From JASDSY01 sp041441465 (GTDB lineage Bacteria > Muiribacteriota > UBA9980): a stretch of DNA of 64,000 nucleotides. The notes under the pieces are model-generated. The model had not been told where the DNA came from, ran no database searches, and was given only the letters and a program-made list of their open reading frames with translations. Position numbers and translations under genes: made by a program. Of this stretch, positions 52,637 through 61,140 are shown piece by piece. The DNA is taken from NCBI GenBank assembly GCA_041441465.1, contig JASDSY010000018.1, positions 1 through 64,000 of the forward strand, in the 5' to 3' direction. Each line of letters starts with the position of its first letter. The stretch's first letter is position 1.

Positions 52637-54469
52637 ATGCAAGAGAATATAAACAATCAGGCAAATGACAATAATGAGAATAAGCCTTTAGCCGGCGAGG
52701 AAGCCAGGCCGAAAAATTCCGAAGTTGCTTCGGCGCAAAATCCGGATGCAGCTCCGGCGGCTGACAATAAAGACAGAAATTTTTCTAATAATAAACAGCA
52801 CCAGCGTAAAAATTTTGAGCCTCATAAAAATAATAATTTTAAACAAAATAATAATAATGCCGGTAATAACAATGGCGCCAGCGGCAATTTTCATCACAAA
52901 AATAATGACAGGTTTAATAAAAACCAGAATTGGCGTGATAGAAATAACGTAAATAATATCTCGAATGATAAAGCGCGCTCGAATGAGAATAATCCGAACA
53001 GTAATACTAATGATGTCCGGCCTCAGTCAAATCCGCAAAAACAATTCAATCAGTCGAATAGAAATAATTTCAGGCATAATAATAATAGCTCGAATAATTT
53101 CAAGCGTCCTAATTTTCAATCAAATAATAATTTCAGCCAGAAACGTCCAACAGGCAGCACCGAGCCTCTTGATCAGAGAACGGTTGCGGCGGCAAATGTC
53201 GCAGCTGTGGCCGCCGGTAATAATGAGATTAAGAAAAACGAATTAACGGTTGAACAAAATTCAGTAATTTTAACTAATTTTAACGAAACTTCAAATGTGC
53301 CTATAAATGCGGTGAAAGTGGATGCTGTCGAAAATGCGAATAATGATTTAGCTTTAAACGCAGTTTCAAATGGCATATCGTCAAATTGCGGCGGCTGCCA
53401 AAATCATAATGACGGCGGCGAATGTCAGTGCCCTGAAAAAATATCCGATGGCGCTAATTTAACTGCCGATGAAATGCAAAACAGCAAACTTGTAGCAGAT
53501 TCAGCTGAATTTGAAGGTAATTTGGAAACCGGCGATAATAAAGACCAGGAAAGAAGCAATAATTATAATAATTTTGATAAGCCTCAGGCCGTTTCGGCTC
53601 CTTCCAATTATAGGGTTCCCGATGGTCAAAAACTGCTTGGCATAAGGTTTAAGACTGCCGGAGAAATATATTATATTCCTAATGAAAATATGGATTTCAA
53701 GGTTAAAGAGCGCATAATAGTAAGACTTGAAAAAGGCAAGGAAATGGCTGAAGTGGCGGTTTTGCAGGCGCCCGGAGATGCGCGTATAATCGATCCGAAT
53801 ATAAGGGTTTTGCGCCGCGTGAATGATGCTGATCTGGCTCAGGAAGAACGAAACCGTGAGCGCGAAAAAGAGGGCTTTAAAATATGCCTTGACAAGATAA
53901 AAAAACTCGAGCTGCCAATGAAACTCCTTGCCGTAAAATACTTATTCGATGGAAGCCGCATTACGTTTTATTTTAAGGCCGATTCAAAGGTAGATTTCCG
54001 CAAATTGGTAAGAGAACTGGCGGCTGTATTCAGAACACGAATCGAGCTTCGCCAGATCGGCCCGCGTGATGAAACTGAATTATTTGGAGGTTTCGGGGTT
54101 TGCGGAAGACAGGTTTGCTGCAGTTATTGGAATTGCCGCGCGAAATCTGTCGTCAGCGCGGAAAACCAGCGTATGCCGCTTTTAAGCATGCAGACAATTC
54201 AGGGGAAAATTATGGGACTTTGCAGCCGGCCTCTTTGCTGTCTTCGTTATGAAGGCGAAGCCGATCCGCTTGCCAAGATTTCGGCGCTTACTGTCGGCTC
54301 TAAATTACTTGTCGAAGAAAGAAACGCTGTTTTAAAAGCTGTCGATGAAGCGACAACCCAGCTTATTATCGAAGTTGAAGGCGATAAGGACAAAGAAAGA
54401 TCGGAAATAAAACTTACCTATGAAGATTTGACTCTTAAAGTCCAGGAAGGAAAAATAAAGCTAAAATAA
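52637..54469 (+). CDS. ricT: PSP1-domain protein, RicT/YaaT-like, with Asn-rich N-terminus
   Basis: The C-terminal 280 residues match the PSP1 family. B. subtilis RicT (YaaT), part of the RicAFT complex that carries Fe-S clusters and guides RNase Y processing and development, is the best-known member. Core features are 'LLGIRFKTAGEIYYI', 'LAVKYLFDGSRITFYFKAD', 'LRQIGPRDETELFGGFG' and the cysteine sets 'VCGRQVCCSYW' and 'LCSRPLCCLRYEGE' that bind the cluster. What is odd is the N-terminal half. Residues 1-185 are strongly Asn-rich with Lys/Arg/Gln/Phe and almost no predicted fold. A cysteine group (CGGCQNHNDGGECQC, residues 251-265) lies between it and the core. Usual length is about 270-300, here 610. 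It follows holB by 7 bases with GTAGGTG as SD. The assignment of the core is firm; the role of the tail is unknown. Confidence 0.85.
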   Translation: MQENINNQANDNNENKPLAGEEARPKNSEVASAQNPDAAPAADNKDRNFSNNKQHQRKNFEPHKNNNFKQNNNNAGNNNGASGNFHHKNNDRFNKNQNWRDRNNVNNISNDKARSNENNPNSNTNDVRPQSNPQKQFNQSNRNNFRHNNNSSNNFKRPNFQSNNNFSQKRPTGSTEPLDQRTVAAANVAAVAAGNNEIKKNELTVEQNSVILTNFNETSNVPINAVKVDAVENANNDLALNAVSNGISSNCGGCQNHNDGGECQCPEKISDGANLTADEMQNSKLVADSAEFEGNLETGDNKDQERSNNYNNFDKPQAVSAPSNYRVPDGQKLLGIRFKTAGEIYYIPNENMDFKVKERIIVRLEKGKEMAEVAVLQAPGDARIIDPNIRVLRRVNDADLAQEERNREREKEGFKICLDKIKKLELPMKLLAVKYLFDGSRITFYFKADSKVDFRKLVRELAAVFRTRIELRQIGPRDETELFGGFGVCGRQVCCSYWNCRAKSVVSAENQRMPLLSMQTIQGKIMGLCSRPLCCLRYEGEADPLAKISALTVGSKLLVEERNAVLKAVDEATTQLIIEVEGDKDKERSEIKLTYEDLTLKVQEGKIKLK

Positions 54470-54510
54470 ATAATTTTAGATAATAAAATTAAATGTCTAG
54501 GTTATAAAAA

Positions 54511-54553
54511 AGAAGACCGGAAAGTTTAAAAGCTGCCTGGTCTTCTTTTTTTT
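54511..54553 (+). terminator. Rho-independent terminator after the PSP1 gene
   Basis: AGAAGACC (54511-54518) pairs with GGTCTTCT (54539-54546), with further pairs inside, and a run of T residues follows. Confidence 0.85.
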
Positions 54554-54593
54554 AAAGGCAGTTTGAATTTAGGTTTCGGTATTTTATAATAAC

Positions 54594-54640
54594 TTGACAA
54601 TTTATAAACAATTATGTATAATGTTTATAAATTTATAAAC
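54594..54640 (+). promoter_or_regulatory. Consensus promoter with palindromic operator-like sites
   Basis: TTGACA (54594-54599), 17 bases, and TATAAT (54617-54622) form a perfect sigma-70 consensus. TTTATAAAC occurs in the spacer (54601-54609), and as a perfect 18-base palindrome right after the -10 (54623-54631 inverted, 54632-54640 direct). A protein bound there would block the polymerase, so repression, possibly by the downstream DNA-binding protein itself, is likely. Confidence 0.8.
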
Positions 54641-54662
54641 GAATTAAGGAAGTGTCTATAAT

Positions 54663-55802
54663 ATGTTTTTACCAGAATTATTAATGTCGGTTGCCATGGA
54701 AGAATTATTGGCGGGTTTTATTTTGCGTAATGATTTTTATATATGTATTCTTTGCGGCCATAAAATTGAGAAAGGAATTATATATAATGAAGACGGCGTT
54801 TTTTATGAGGCTGAGAAATTTATGAAACTGCATATTGAAAAAAAACACCGGTCGGTTTTCGATTATTTAATCGATCTTGATAAAAAGATAACCGGGCTTT
54901 CGGAACATCAAAAAAAGCTGTTAAGCCTTTTTTATCAAAACAAAAGCGACGCCGAAATTTTAAGTGAAACCGGTATTGGCAGTGAATCGACAATAAGAAA
55001 TCACAGGTTTAATTTTAAGGAAAAAGAAAGGCAATCGAAGATATTTCTTGCCTTGATGGAACTTTTGAAGATTAAAGAAAATGGTCTTTCATCAAAGGCA
55101 AAACTAAAAAATATAAAAAAATATGAATCGTCCGGAATGGAGGTTTTACCTGATGAACGTGAAAAAATATTAAAAAAATATTTTCCGGAAGGAACTGACG
55201 GCGTATTAAAGACTTTCACAATGAAGGAAAAATCGCGGCTGGTAATTTTACAGGAGATCACAAGGCGTTTTGATAAAAAGCTCCTGTATAGCGAAAAAGA
55301 AGTGAATTCAATACTTAAAACGGTATTTCATGATTTCGCCGCGATACGGCGGTATTTAATTGATTATGGATTTATGGAACGTAATGCCGACGGCAGCGGT
55401 TATCGATTGAAAAACAAGACTGAAAAAGGAAATAAGGAGGAAAAAATGGACAGAAAAAAAGAACTGAGACGGCAGTATGATGAAATGAAAAAAGAAGGCG
55501 GCATTTATCAGATAAAAAATACGGTGAACCAGAAAGTATTTCTGGTGGCGACACCGAATTTAAAAACAATGAACGGAAGGTTTATTGAGCTGCAAAGAGG
55601 CGGCCATAGAAATAAAGCTTTGCAGGAAGATTTTAATAAATATGGTGAATCTTCGTTCATTAGTGAGGTGCTCGAGTCGATTGATCAGAAAGACGAGGAT
55701 TTTGATAATAAGCTGAAAAAAGCCGAGGAAAAATGGCTTGGAAAAATTAAACCTTACGGTGAAAAAGGTTATAATACCGAAAAACCGTCGTTGAAAAAAT
55801 AA
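54663..55802 (+). CDS. DUF2087 transcriptional regulator fused to a GIY-YIG domain
   Basis: This 379-residue protein has three parts. Residues 1-130 carry a zinc-finger-like C-x2-C...H-x4-H (ICILCG, then LHIEKKH) and a LuxR-type helix-turn-helix (NKSDAEILSETGIGSESTIR). Residues about 170-250 are DUF2087 (MKEKSRLVILQEITRRF, YSEKEVNSILKTVFHDFAAI, RRYLIDYGF). Residues 262-379 resemble a GIY-YIG nuclease-like domain (GGIYQIKNTVNQKVFLVAT...KYGESSFISEVLE). The pieces are familiar from Bacillota regulators. An AAGGAGG SD and ATG (55434-55448) sit in frame inside the gene, exactly at the GIY-YIG boundary, so a separate 118-residue product may also be made. It is a single-gene unit behind a strong, apparently operator-controlled promoter. 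Catalytic competence of the GIY-YIG part is uncertain. Confidence 0.82.
   Translation: MFLPELLMSVAMEELLAGFILRNDFYICILCGHKIEKGIIYNEDGVFYEAEKFMKLHIEKKHRSVFDYLIDLDKKITGLSEHQKKLLSLFYQNKSDAEILSETGIGSESTIRNHRFNFKEKERQSKIFLALMELLKIKENGLSSKAKLKNIKKYESSGMEVLPDEREKILKKYFPEGTDGVLKTFTMKEKSRLVILQEITRRFDKKLLYSEKEVNSILKTVFHDFAAIRRYLIDYGFMERNADGSGYRLKNKTEKGNKEEKMDRKKELRRQYDEMKKEGGIYQIKNTVNQKVFLVATPNLKTMNGRFIELQRGGHRNKALQEDFNKYGESSFISEVLESIDQKDEDFDNKLKKAEEKWLGKIKPYGEKGYNTEKPSLKK
55434..55448 (+). promoter_or_regulatory. Internal Shine-Dalgarno and start codon in the regulator gene
   Basis: AAGGAGG (55434-55440) is followed after 5 bases by ATG (55446), in frame with the upstream start at codon 262. It would give a 118-residue GIY-YIG-only protein (MDRKKELRRQYDEM...). 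The SD is better than that of the full-length gene. Confidence 0.65.
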
Positions 55803-55975
55803 TATTAAATACCTATAAAATTAGTTATGAAGTTGATTCATATTTTTTTACCAACGCGTTAATGCTTGATTTTAAAATATAAGACTATAAATTAAACCTT
55901 CCCACATTTTTAAAAGTTTCTATTTACTGAGAATTTTAAGGTGTGGAGCTTTAATTAAATAGAAAAATGCCAATG

Positions 55976-56027
55976 AAATGGATGTTAGAATTTAATGTCA
56001 TATTAAAATTTAATATCCATTTTTTTA
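55976..56027 (+). terminator. Rho-independent terminator, right of the regulator gene
   Basis: A long, mostly A/U stem of about 19 pairs with one mismatch and some G-U pairs (55976-55996 with 56002-56022) runs into a T-run. Nothing else is seen in the 55803-56145 gap apart from the SD of the next gene. Confidence 0.6.
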
Positions 56028-56145
56028 CTTATATGATATAATAAAATATGGAAATATTCCGCCAGAATAGAGTTATAAAGTTAATTTGTTTATAAAAACG
56101 AATATTTATGAAAAGTTATTATTGAAAATATAAGGAGGCATAGCA

Positions 56146-57111
56146 ATGCAAAAAAAATATATAGGTATAATCAGTTTTATTTATTTTGTAATTTTTGTTA
56201 CATCGCTTATTCCGGCTGCGAATGCTGCGGAGGAACTGTTATTTTTCAATAAGGTTTCAGAGCGGGAAGCGCGTAAAAGCTATCTCGATGCAGTGGCATT
56301 AAACGGCAAAAATGCAATTGAAAAAGCTCTTGAAAAATATGAAGACGCCGTGGCTTCGTATAGTGTACTGATTATAGAACCGGATTATGGTCTTAAAAAT
56401 CAGCTGCTGAAAAAATATGAAAGTTTATCTCAAAAAACATCTGAAGTACAGGCTTTTTATAAATATGCTTATCTATGCGACCTGACCGGGGACATAGACA
56501 GCGCATTAAAAAATTATGAAAAGGCTAAAGATTTGACCACGGATCCGGTAGTTTTAAAAAACTTAACCGCCAGGCTGAAAACACTATATAACGAAAAAAA
56601 TTATGAAAACGACCAGACTTTTATTAAAAATATATCTGCCGTTACTGAAAAAAGTTCTGCCGCTTATGACGAATCTGAAGCAGCTGAAAAAAACAATGAA
56701 AATAAGCCTGATGATTTTTTAGATGAAGAACATAAAAAGAAAACAGATAACGAGAAAAATATTGAAATGCAAAAAACTCAGTTAAAAGAAGAAATAGAAA
56801 AAATTGATAAAAAAATAGAGGAAGCTGAAAAAAATACCGCTGATTTAAAAAATGAGGCGCATAGAGCTAAAAATGACTGGAGCGGCCGTACTGAGTACCG
56901 GCGGACATGGCGCGATAATCCTGATTCTCTTAACGGGCAGGATAAATCCGACCCTTATCAAAATACTTACCGCAGACGTTACCGTCAGGCAAAGGCAGAT
57001 GCTGACGAAGCTGCCAAAAACCTGGAATCGTTGCAAAATAAGAAAAAAGAATTTGAAAAACAACTTAATAATTTAGGAACTGAAACATTGAATTCTGAAG
57101 AGATGCAATAA
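56146..57111 (+). CDS. Secreted TPR/coiled-coil protein
   Basis: I cannot name a family. The 321-residue product has a signal peptide (MQKKYIGIISFIYFVIFVTS, cleavage near ANAAEE). A helical region with one or two TPR-like hairpins follows (about 45-150; 'FYKYAYLCDLTGDIDSALKNY'). Next are an acidic linker and a long charged coiled coil (about 205-245; 'LKEEIEKIDKKIEEAEKNTA'). A short Arg/Tyr/Asp-rich break ('TYRRRYRQAKADADEAAKN') leads into a second helix to the end. It is presumably periplasmic and structural or scaffolding. A perfect SD (AAGGAGG) precedes the ATG. It is a single gene ending at a bidirectional terminator shared with serC. Confidence 0.8.
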   Translation: MQKKYIGIISFIYFVIFVTSLIPAANAAEELLFFNKVSEREARKSYLDAVALNGKNAIEKALEKYEDAVASYSVLIIEPDYGLKNQLLKKYESLSQKTSEVQAFYKYAYLCDLTGDIDSALKNYEKAKDLTTDPVVLKNLTARLKTLYNEKNYENDQTFIKNISAVTEKSSAAYDESEAAEKNNENKPDDFLDEEHKKKTDNEKNIEMQKTQLKEEIEKIDKKIEEAEKNTADLKNEAHRAKNDWSGRTEYRRTWRDNPDSLNGQDKSDPYQNTYRRRYRQAKADADEAAKNLESLQNKKKEFEKQLNNLGTETLNSEEMQ

Positions 57112-57198
57112 AAATCTTTAATAATGAAAATCTTCGGAAAAATTTTCGGACGCGGTTTTTAAAAAACTTGGATTTACTCGAATTACTTAATCATAAAT

Positions 57199-57240
57199 AA
57201 AATGGGCTATTCAAATATAATGTGAATAGCCCATTTTATA
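57199..57240. terminator. Bidirectional terminator between convergent genes
   Basis: A perfect 15-base stem (57199-57213 with 57223-57237) starts with AAAA on the left and ends with TTTT on the right. It lies between the convergent 56146-57111 gene and serC. Confidence 0.9.
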
Positions 57241-57264
57241 CTATATAGCTTTTTATTTTATCGA

Positions 57265-58350
57265 TTAGCTGTTTTTCTTTTCGAATTCGTCCATGAAATT
57301 AACAAGAGCCTGGACGGATTCTTTAGGAACGGCGTTATAAAGTGAAGCGCGTACGCCGCCGACTGAACGGTGGCCTTTTAAGCCTTCCATTCCTGCGGCT
57401 TTAGCTTCTTTCAAAAATTTTTCTTCGAGTTGTTCATTTTTTAATCTGAACGGTATGTTCATTAATGAACGGCTGTCTTTTTCGACTGTACCGCGATAAA
57501 AATCATTTTTATCGAGTCTGTCGTATAAAATTTTAGCTTTCGCTTTGTTCATTTCATACATTTTTTCAAGTCCGCCGATTTTTTTGAGATATTTCATTAC
57601 AAGTCCGATTACATAAATTGTAAATGCCGGCGGTGTATTGTATAATGAAGGTTCTTTAGCCATTATTTTATAGTTGCACATCGTAGGGATATTTTTTGGG
57701 CTTCTTTCGAGAAGATCGTTTCTGATAATAACTACCGTAGCACCGGCCGGGCCTACGTTTTTCTGGGCGCCGGCATAAATTAGAGCGAATTTTTTTACAT
57801 CGACAGGGCGTGAGCAGAAATCCGAAGACATATCGCAAACAAGGTCGATGCCGTTTGTTTCAGGAAATGACTGCCATTCTGTACCGCGGATAGTGTTATT
57901 CGATGTTATGTGAAGATAAGCTGAATCTTTGTTTATTGTAAAATTCTTAGGTATGTATGTAAATTCTTTGTCTTCCGATGAGGCGATAACTCTAGGTGTT
58001 TTCCCGAGTTTCTGAGCTTCTTCTATAGCTTTGGTCGACCATGTGCCGGTGTTTATATAATCCGCCGGTTTGTTATCAGGTAAAAGATTTAAAGGCACCA
58101 TTGCGAATTGGAGCGTAGCGCCGCCCTGAAGAAACATTACCGTATAATTATCAGGGATTCCAAGAAGTTCGCGCATGTCTTTTTCCGCGTTCTTTATTAT
58201 TTCATCATAAGCTTTGCTGCGGTGGCTCATTTCCAATACTGAAAGGCCGTTTCCTTTGTAATCGATAAGATCGGTTTTTATTTCTTCTAAAACTTCGATA
58301 GGCAATGCGGCAGGGCCGGCGTTAAAATTGTGAATTCTTTTATAGGTCAT
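57265..58350 (-). CDS. serC: Phosphoserine aminotransferase
   Basis: SerC is a PLP enzyme that converts 3-phosphohydroxypyruvate and glutamate to phosphoserine and 2-oxoglutarate in serine synthesis, and it also acts in the pyridoxal phosphate pathway of some bacteria. The 361-residue length is standard. The class V aminotransferase features are present: 'NFNAGPAALPIEVLE' at the start, 'SVLEMSHRSKAYDEI', 'FLQGGATLQFAMVP', and the Schiff-base lysine K197 in 'YAGAQKNVGPAG'. 'GLKGHRSVGGVRASLYNA' near the end carries the substrate-binding Arg. An AAGGGGAG SD precedes the ATG. It is a single minus-strand gene with its own promoter and an unusually structured leader. serA and serB are not in the window. 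Confidence 0.97.
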   Translation of the reverse strand: MTYKRIHNFNAGPAALPIEVLEEIKTDLIDYKGNGLSVLEMSHRSKAYDEIIKNAEKDMRELLGIPDNYTVMFLQGGATLQFAMVPLNLLPDNKPADYINTGTWSTKAIEEAQKLGKTPRVIASSEDKEFTYIPKNFTINKDSAYLHITSNNTIRGTEWQSFPETNGIDLVCDMSSDFCSRPVDVKKFALIYAGAQKNVGPAGATVVIIRNDLLERSPKNIPTMCNYKIMAKEPSLYNTPPAFTIYVIGLVMKYLKKIGGLEKMYEMNKAKAKILYDRLDKNDFYRGTVEKDSRSLMNIPFRLKNEQLEEKFLKEAKAAGMEGLKGHRSVGGVRASLYNAVPKESVQALVNFMDEFEKKNS

Positions 58351-58383
58351 ACCAAAACTCCCCTTTTATTTTTTTCGTTTTTA

Positions 58384-58478
58384 CCGCCAGACTAAGTACT
58401 TTATACGTCATACCTGGCGGATTGCAGCTTTAAAGTTAATTTTTATTAATTAACTTTAAAATACATGTTTTGTATTTT
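58384..58478 (-). promoter_or_regulatory. Structured 5' leader of serC, three inverted repeats
   Basis: Between the predicted start of transcription and serC there are three hairpin-forming repeats: 58458-58478 (AAAATAC/GTATTTT), 58431-58458 (11-base perfect arms) and 58384-58420 (CCGCCAG/CTGGCGG with a 23-base loop). They do not match any riboswitch class I know, and no T-run follows the last one. It could be a cis-acting RNA or protein binding sites. Confidence 0.4.
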
Positions 58479-58484
58479 TAAAAT

Positions 58485-58513
58485 ATTATAGAAAAAAAAA
58501 CGCAAAATGTCCA
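58485..58513 (-). promoter_or_regulatory. Sigma-70-type promoter of serC
   Basis: On the minus strand TGGACA (58508-58513), 17 bases, and TATAAT (58485-58490) point to a leader of about 128 bases. Confidence 0.7.
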
Positions 58514-58552
58514 GAACATTTTTAATATTTTATTAAAAATTAAAATTATCAT

Positions 58553-58581
58553 TTGACAATTTAATTAAGGCTTTATATAAT
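58553..58581 (+). promoter_or_regulatory. Consensus sigma-70 promoter of the DUF445 gene
   Basis: TTGACA (58553-58558), 17 bases, and TATAAT (58576-58581) are a perfect match to consensus. They lie about 150 bases before the DUF445 start and diverge from the serC promoter. Confidence 0.8.
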
Positions 58582-58732
58582 CCATTAAAGTTAAAAATAA
58601 TTACTTATCTTAATGTTTGATAAGATATAAAAGCATAGAATGATTATAAATAGGTGTTATTGTCCGGCGTATTAATTTTTTACGTATAGTGAAAAGTCAT
58701 TCATGTTTTTTTATTTAAAAGGCAGGAATTTT

Positions 58733-59974
58733 ATGAAAAAATATATGAAAATGTCTTATATGGCCCCGATTTCACTTGCGGCTGCTATGGCCGGATTTAT
58801 ATTGACTTTGAAAGCTCAAAATATTCCATTCAGATTATTGCATTCTTTTTTCGAAGCTTCGATGGTCGGCGGTCTTGCCGATTGGTTTGCGGTTGTCGCG
58901 CTTTTCCGGCACCCTTTTAATATTCCTATTCCTCATACTTCGATTATAAAGAAAAATCGCGGCAGGATAACCGACGGCATCATCGATATGCTTGAAAATC
59001 AGTGGCTCACCAAGGACGCATTGCAAAATAAGGTAGAACGTTTTGATTTTGCCTCCGAAATTGCCAAAATTATAGTCAGGCATGAAAATATCAAACTTAT
59101 AGATGATTTTGCGTTTGGCGTCATTAACGATTTCTTAGAGAAAATGAAAGCTGATAACGAATTTACCGAAGTGCGCCGCGCTGTCAAAAACCATTCTAAA
59201 ATGATAAATTTCAAAGAACCTGTAAACGCTTTTATAAATGACAATTTTGTCGATATCAGCTCGAAGGCGCGCCAGATGATATTGAATGAAGCTGAAGGAT
59301 TGTTAAATTCAGATGAAGCCGTTGAATTCATTGCCGTTGAAATTCCTAAAATATTAAAAAGTTATATAGAAAAATTTCCGAATTCCGAAGTGATAATGGC
59401 GGCTGTTAACTTTGGGGAAATGAGCGGAATGCTTAATTACAATTCAATTTCACGTGAAATTTGCCGCGGTGCTTCCGCTGAAATCTTAAATGCCAAAGAT
59501 GACGTGAATCATATCATATCGCAAAAAATAGAATCGGCCCTGAGAGGAATAACCAATGAGATGTTAAACGGGCAGGAGCTTAATTCTAATATAAGCCAGA
59601 TTATCAACTCATCGGTTGATAAGATAAATTTTTCGGATTTAATTGATAATATATGGCAAAAATTAAGCCCTAAAGTGAGAATTAATATATCCGATGCTAT
59701 AATCGACTACGGCAATCGCCTGAAGCAGGATGATGAGCTGAAAAATAATTTTAATGTATGGGCGAAAGATAAAGTATTGGTTATTATTGAGGAAAAACAT
59801 TCTGAAATTTCCAATATTGTCCGTGAAAATATTGCAAAAATAAATGATGACGAGCTTACCAATCAGATAGAGGAAAAAGTTGGCGAAGACCTTCAATATA
59901 TAAGATTGAACGGCGCTCTGGTCGGCGGGCTTGTCGGCGTTCTGATATTTATTATAAAAAATTTTTTAATTTAA
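58733..59974 (+). CDS. DUF445 (YjiN/YheB-like) membrane protein
   Basis: The protein matches the DUF445 family of unknown function. The N-terminal membrane helix (PISLAAAMAGFILTL) is followed by the diagnostic 'HSFFEASMVGGLADWFAVVA' and 'LFRHPFNIPIPHTSIIKKNR'. A long helical cytoplasmic or periplasmic region follows, and a C-terminal membrane helix (LVGGLVGVLIFIIKNFLI). The start is ATG 58733, with an AGGCAGGA SD. The in-frame ATG at 58703 would add 10 residues and has no SD. The product is then 413 residues, normal for the family. It is transcribed alone from a perfect consensus promoter. B. subtilis YheB is spore-associated, but that role cannot be transferred here. Confidence 0.9.
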   Translation: MKKYMKMSYMAPISLAAAMAGFILTLKAQNIPFRLLHSFFEASMVGGLADWFAVVALFRHPFNIPIPHTSIIKKNRGRITDGIIDMLENQWLTKDALQNKVERFDFASEIAKIIVRHENIKLIDDFAFGVINDFLEKMKADNEFTEVRRAVKNHSKMINFKEPVNAFINDNFVDISSKARQMILNEAEGLLNSDEAVEFIAVEIPKILKSYIEKFPNSEVIMAAVNFGEMSGMLNYNSISREICRGASAEILNAKDDVNHIISQKIESALRGITNEMLNGQELNSNISQIINSSVDKINFSDLIDNIWQKLSPKVRINISDAIIDYGNRLKQDDELKNNFNVWAKDKVLVIIEEKHSEISNIVRENIAKINDDELTNQIEEKVGEDLQYIRLNGALVGGLVGVLIFIIKNFLI

Positions 59975-60093
59975 GATTAATTTTCTGAAATTCCTTCCGA
60001 TAATTATAAAAAACATATAAAAGTGCTTTTGAACAAAAATATAAATATAAAAATAAATTCAAAAGTTTGTAATTAATTTGGGGGGATTTAAAA

Positions 60094-61044
60094 ATGAATA
60101 ACATCAGAGTGAACAATTCACAGCAAAACCTTTCTCTACGTACTCAGGAACTTTTACAAAAATATTCTGCCAGAAAAAATGAACGTACCGCTGAAAAAGG
60201 AAATTTTAACGAAATAATAGCTAAAATTTCCAAAGAAACCGAAAGCAGAATTAATAACCTTCATACCAAAGTAAATACACCAGCTAAAGAAAATTCAATC
60301 GCATCGACATTGAATTCAAATTCATCGCCAAACGGCGCAGTTTCTAAAAATCAAAGATGGTCGCCGACGATAATTCCTACCAATGTGGAAACAAAAGTTT
60401 CGCTTGGTGAAACTCCTGCAGAAAAAATTAAAACTCAATCTGATACTTTGGCTAATAATTCAATGCCTGTAGATTATAAAAAGGCCATTGAAGAGCTTGC
60501 CGCTAAATATAAAATCAATGAAAAATATCAAAATAAAGATGTAACAGGCACAGTTACCAAAATTGCCAGCCAGAAGCTTACTTCAGCCAGCGGCAAAGCC
60601 ATGGAAATACGTTCAGACCTTCCGACTGTAAGCGAAAATTATGAAGTGAAAAAGGGCGATACCCTTGCCGGTATTGCTAAAAAATTCTATAACGATCCGT
60701 TTATGTTTAAATCGCTTGCCGTTGTGAATAATAAGCAGGCTCCATACAAACTTACTGAAGGACAAAATTTAAGGATTATGTTCCATCAGGTTAAGATGAC
60801 TGAAAATGACACTTTACAAAATATTTCAGAAAAATATACAGGCGGCAAAGTAACGCCTAAAACATTAGCGAAGATAAATGAAGGTACTGAATTTAAAGCC
60901 GGCGCCACATTGTTAGTTCCGGTACAGCTCACTCCGGTAAAGGAAGAAGTGCAGACAGCTACTACCAAAAATACTTCTGCGGCTGTAGATTCAAAAGACC
61001 AGATCGAAAAATTCGCTTCGCAGATCGAAAAGATAAATATGTAA
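60094..61044 (+). CDS. LysM-domain protein without a signal peptide
   Basis: This 316-residue protein has a hydrophilic, Asn/Ser/Lys-rich N-terminal half with no signal peptide (MNNIRVNNSQQNLSLRTQEL). Two LysM domains follow: one at about 183-230 (YEVKKGDTLAGIAKKFYNDP...LTEGQNLRI) and a more divergent one at about 232-282 (KMTENDTLQNISEKYTGGK...KAGATLLVP). LysM binds N-acetylglucosamine in peptidoglycan or chitin, so the protein should reach the cell wall. Without a Sec signal it may use another route or be attached to a cytoplasmic or basal structure. A TTGGGGGG-rich SD lies before the ATG. There is no catalytic domain. It is a single gene ending at a hairpin terminator. Confidence 0.85.
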   Translation: MNNIRVNNSQQNLSLRTQELLQKYSARKNERTAEKGNFNEIIAKISKETESRINNLHTKVNTPAKENSIASTLNSNSSPNGAVSKNQRWSPTIIPTNVETKVSLGETPAEKIKTQSDTLANNSMPVDYKKAIEELAAKYKINEKYQNKDVTGTVTKIASQKLTSASGKAMEIRSDLPTVSENYEVKKGDTLAGIAKKFYNDPFMFKSLAVVNNKQAPYKLTEGQNLRIMFHQVKMTENDTLQNISEKYTGGKVTPKTLAKINEGTEFKAGATLLVPVQLTPVKEEVQTATTKNTSAAVDSKDQIEKFASQIEKINM

Positions 61045-61103
61045 TATGAAGTTTTGAATTATATAAGTCAAATATTTAGTATATGCGGCGCCTTTGTGCG
61101 CGC

Positions 61104-61140
61104 AAAAGGGCTGTATAATCAACGGCCCTTTTATATTTTA
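61104..61140 (+). terminator. Rho-independent terminator after the LysM gene
   Basis: AAAAGGGC (61104-61111) pairs with GCCCTTTT (61125-61132), followed by an AT-rich, T-containing tract. Confidence 0.8.

Noticed and set aside
52688..53246. Alternative-frame ORFs over the Asn-rich part of the PSP1 gene
   Set aside because: They arise from the AAT/AAC-rich codon runs read in other frames (Ile/Met-rich products) and lack SDs. The main frame continues into a conserved domain.
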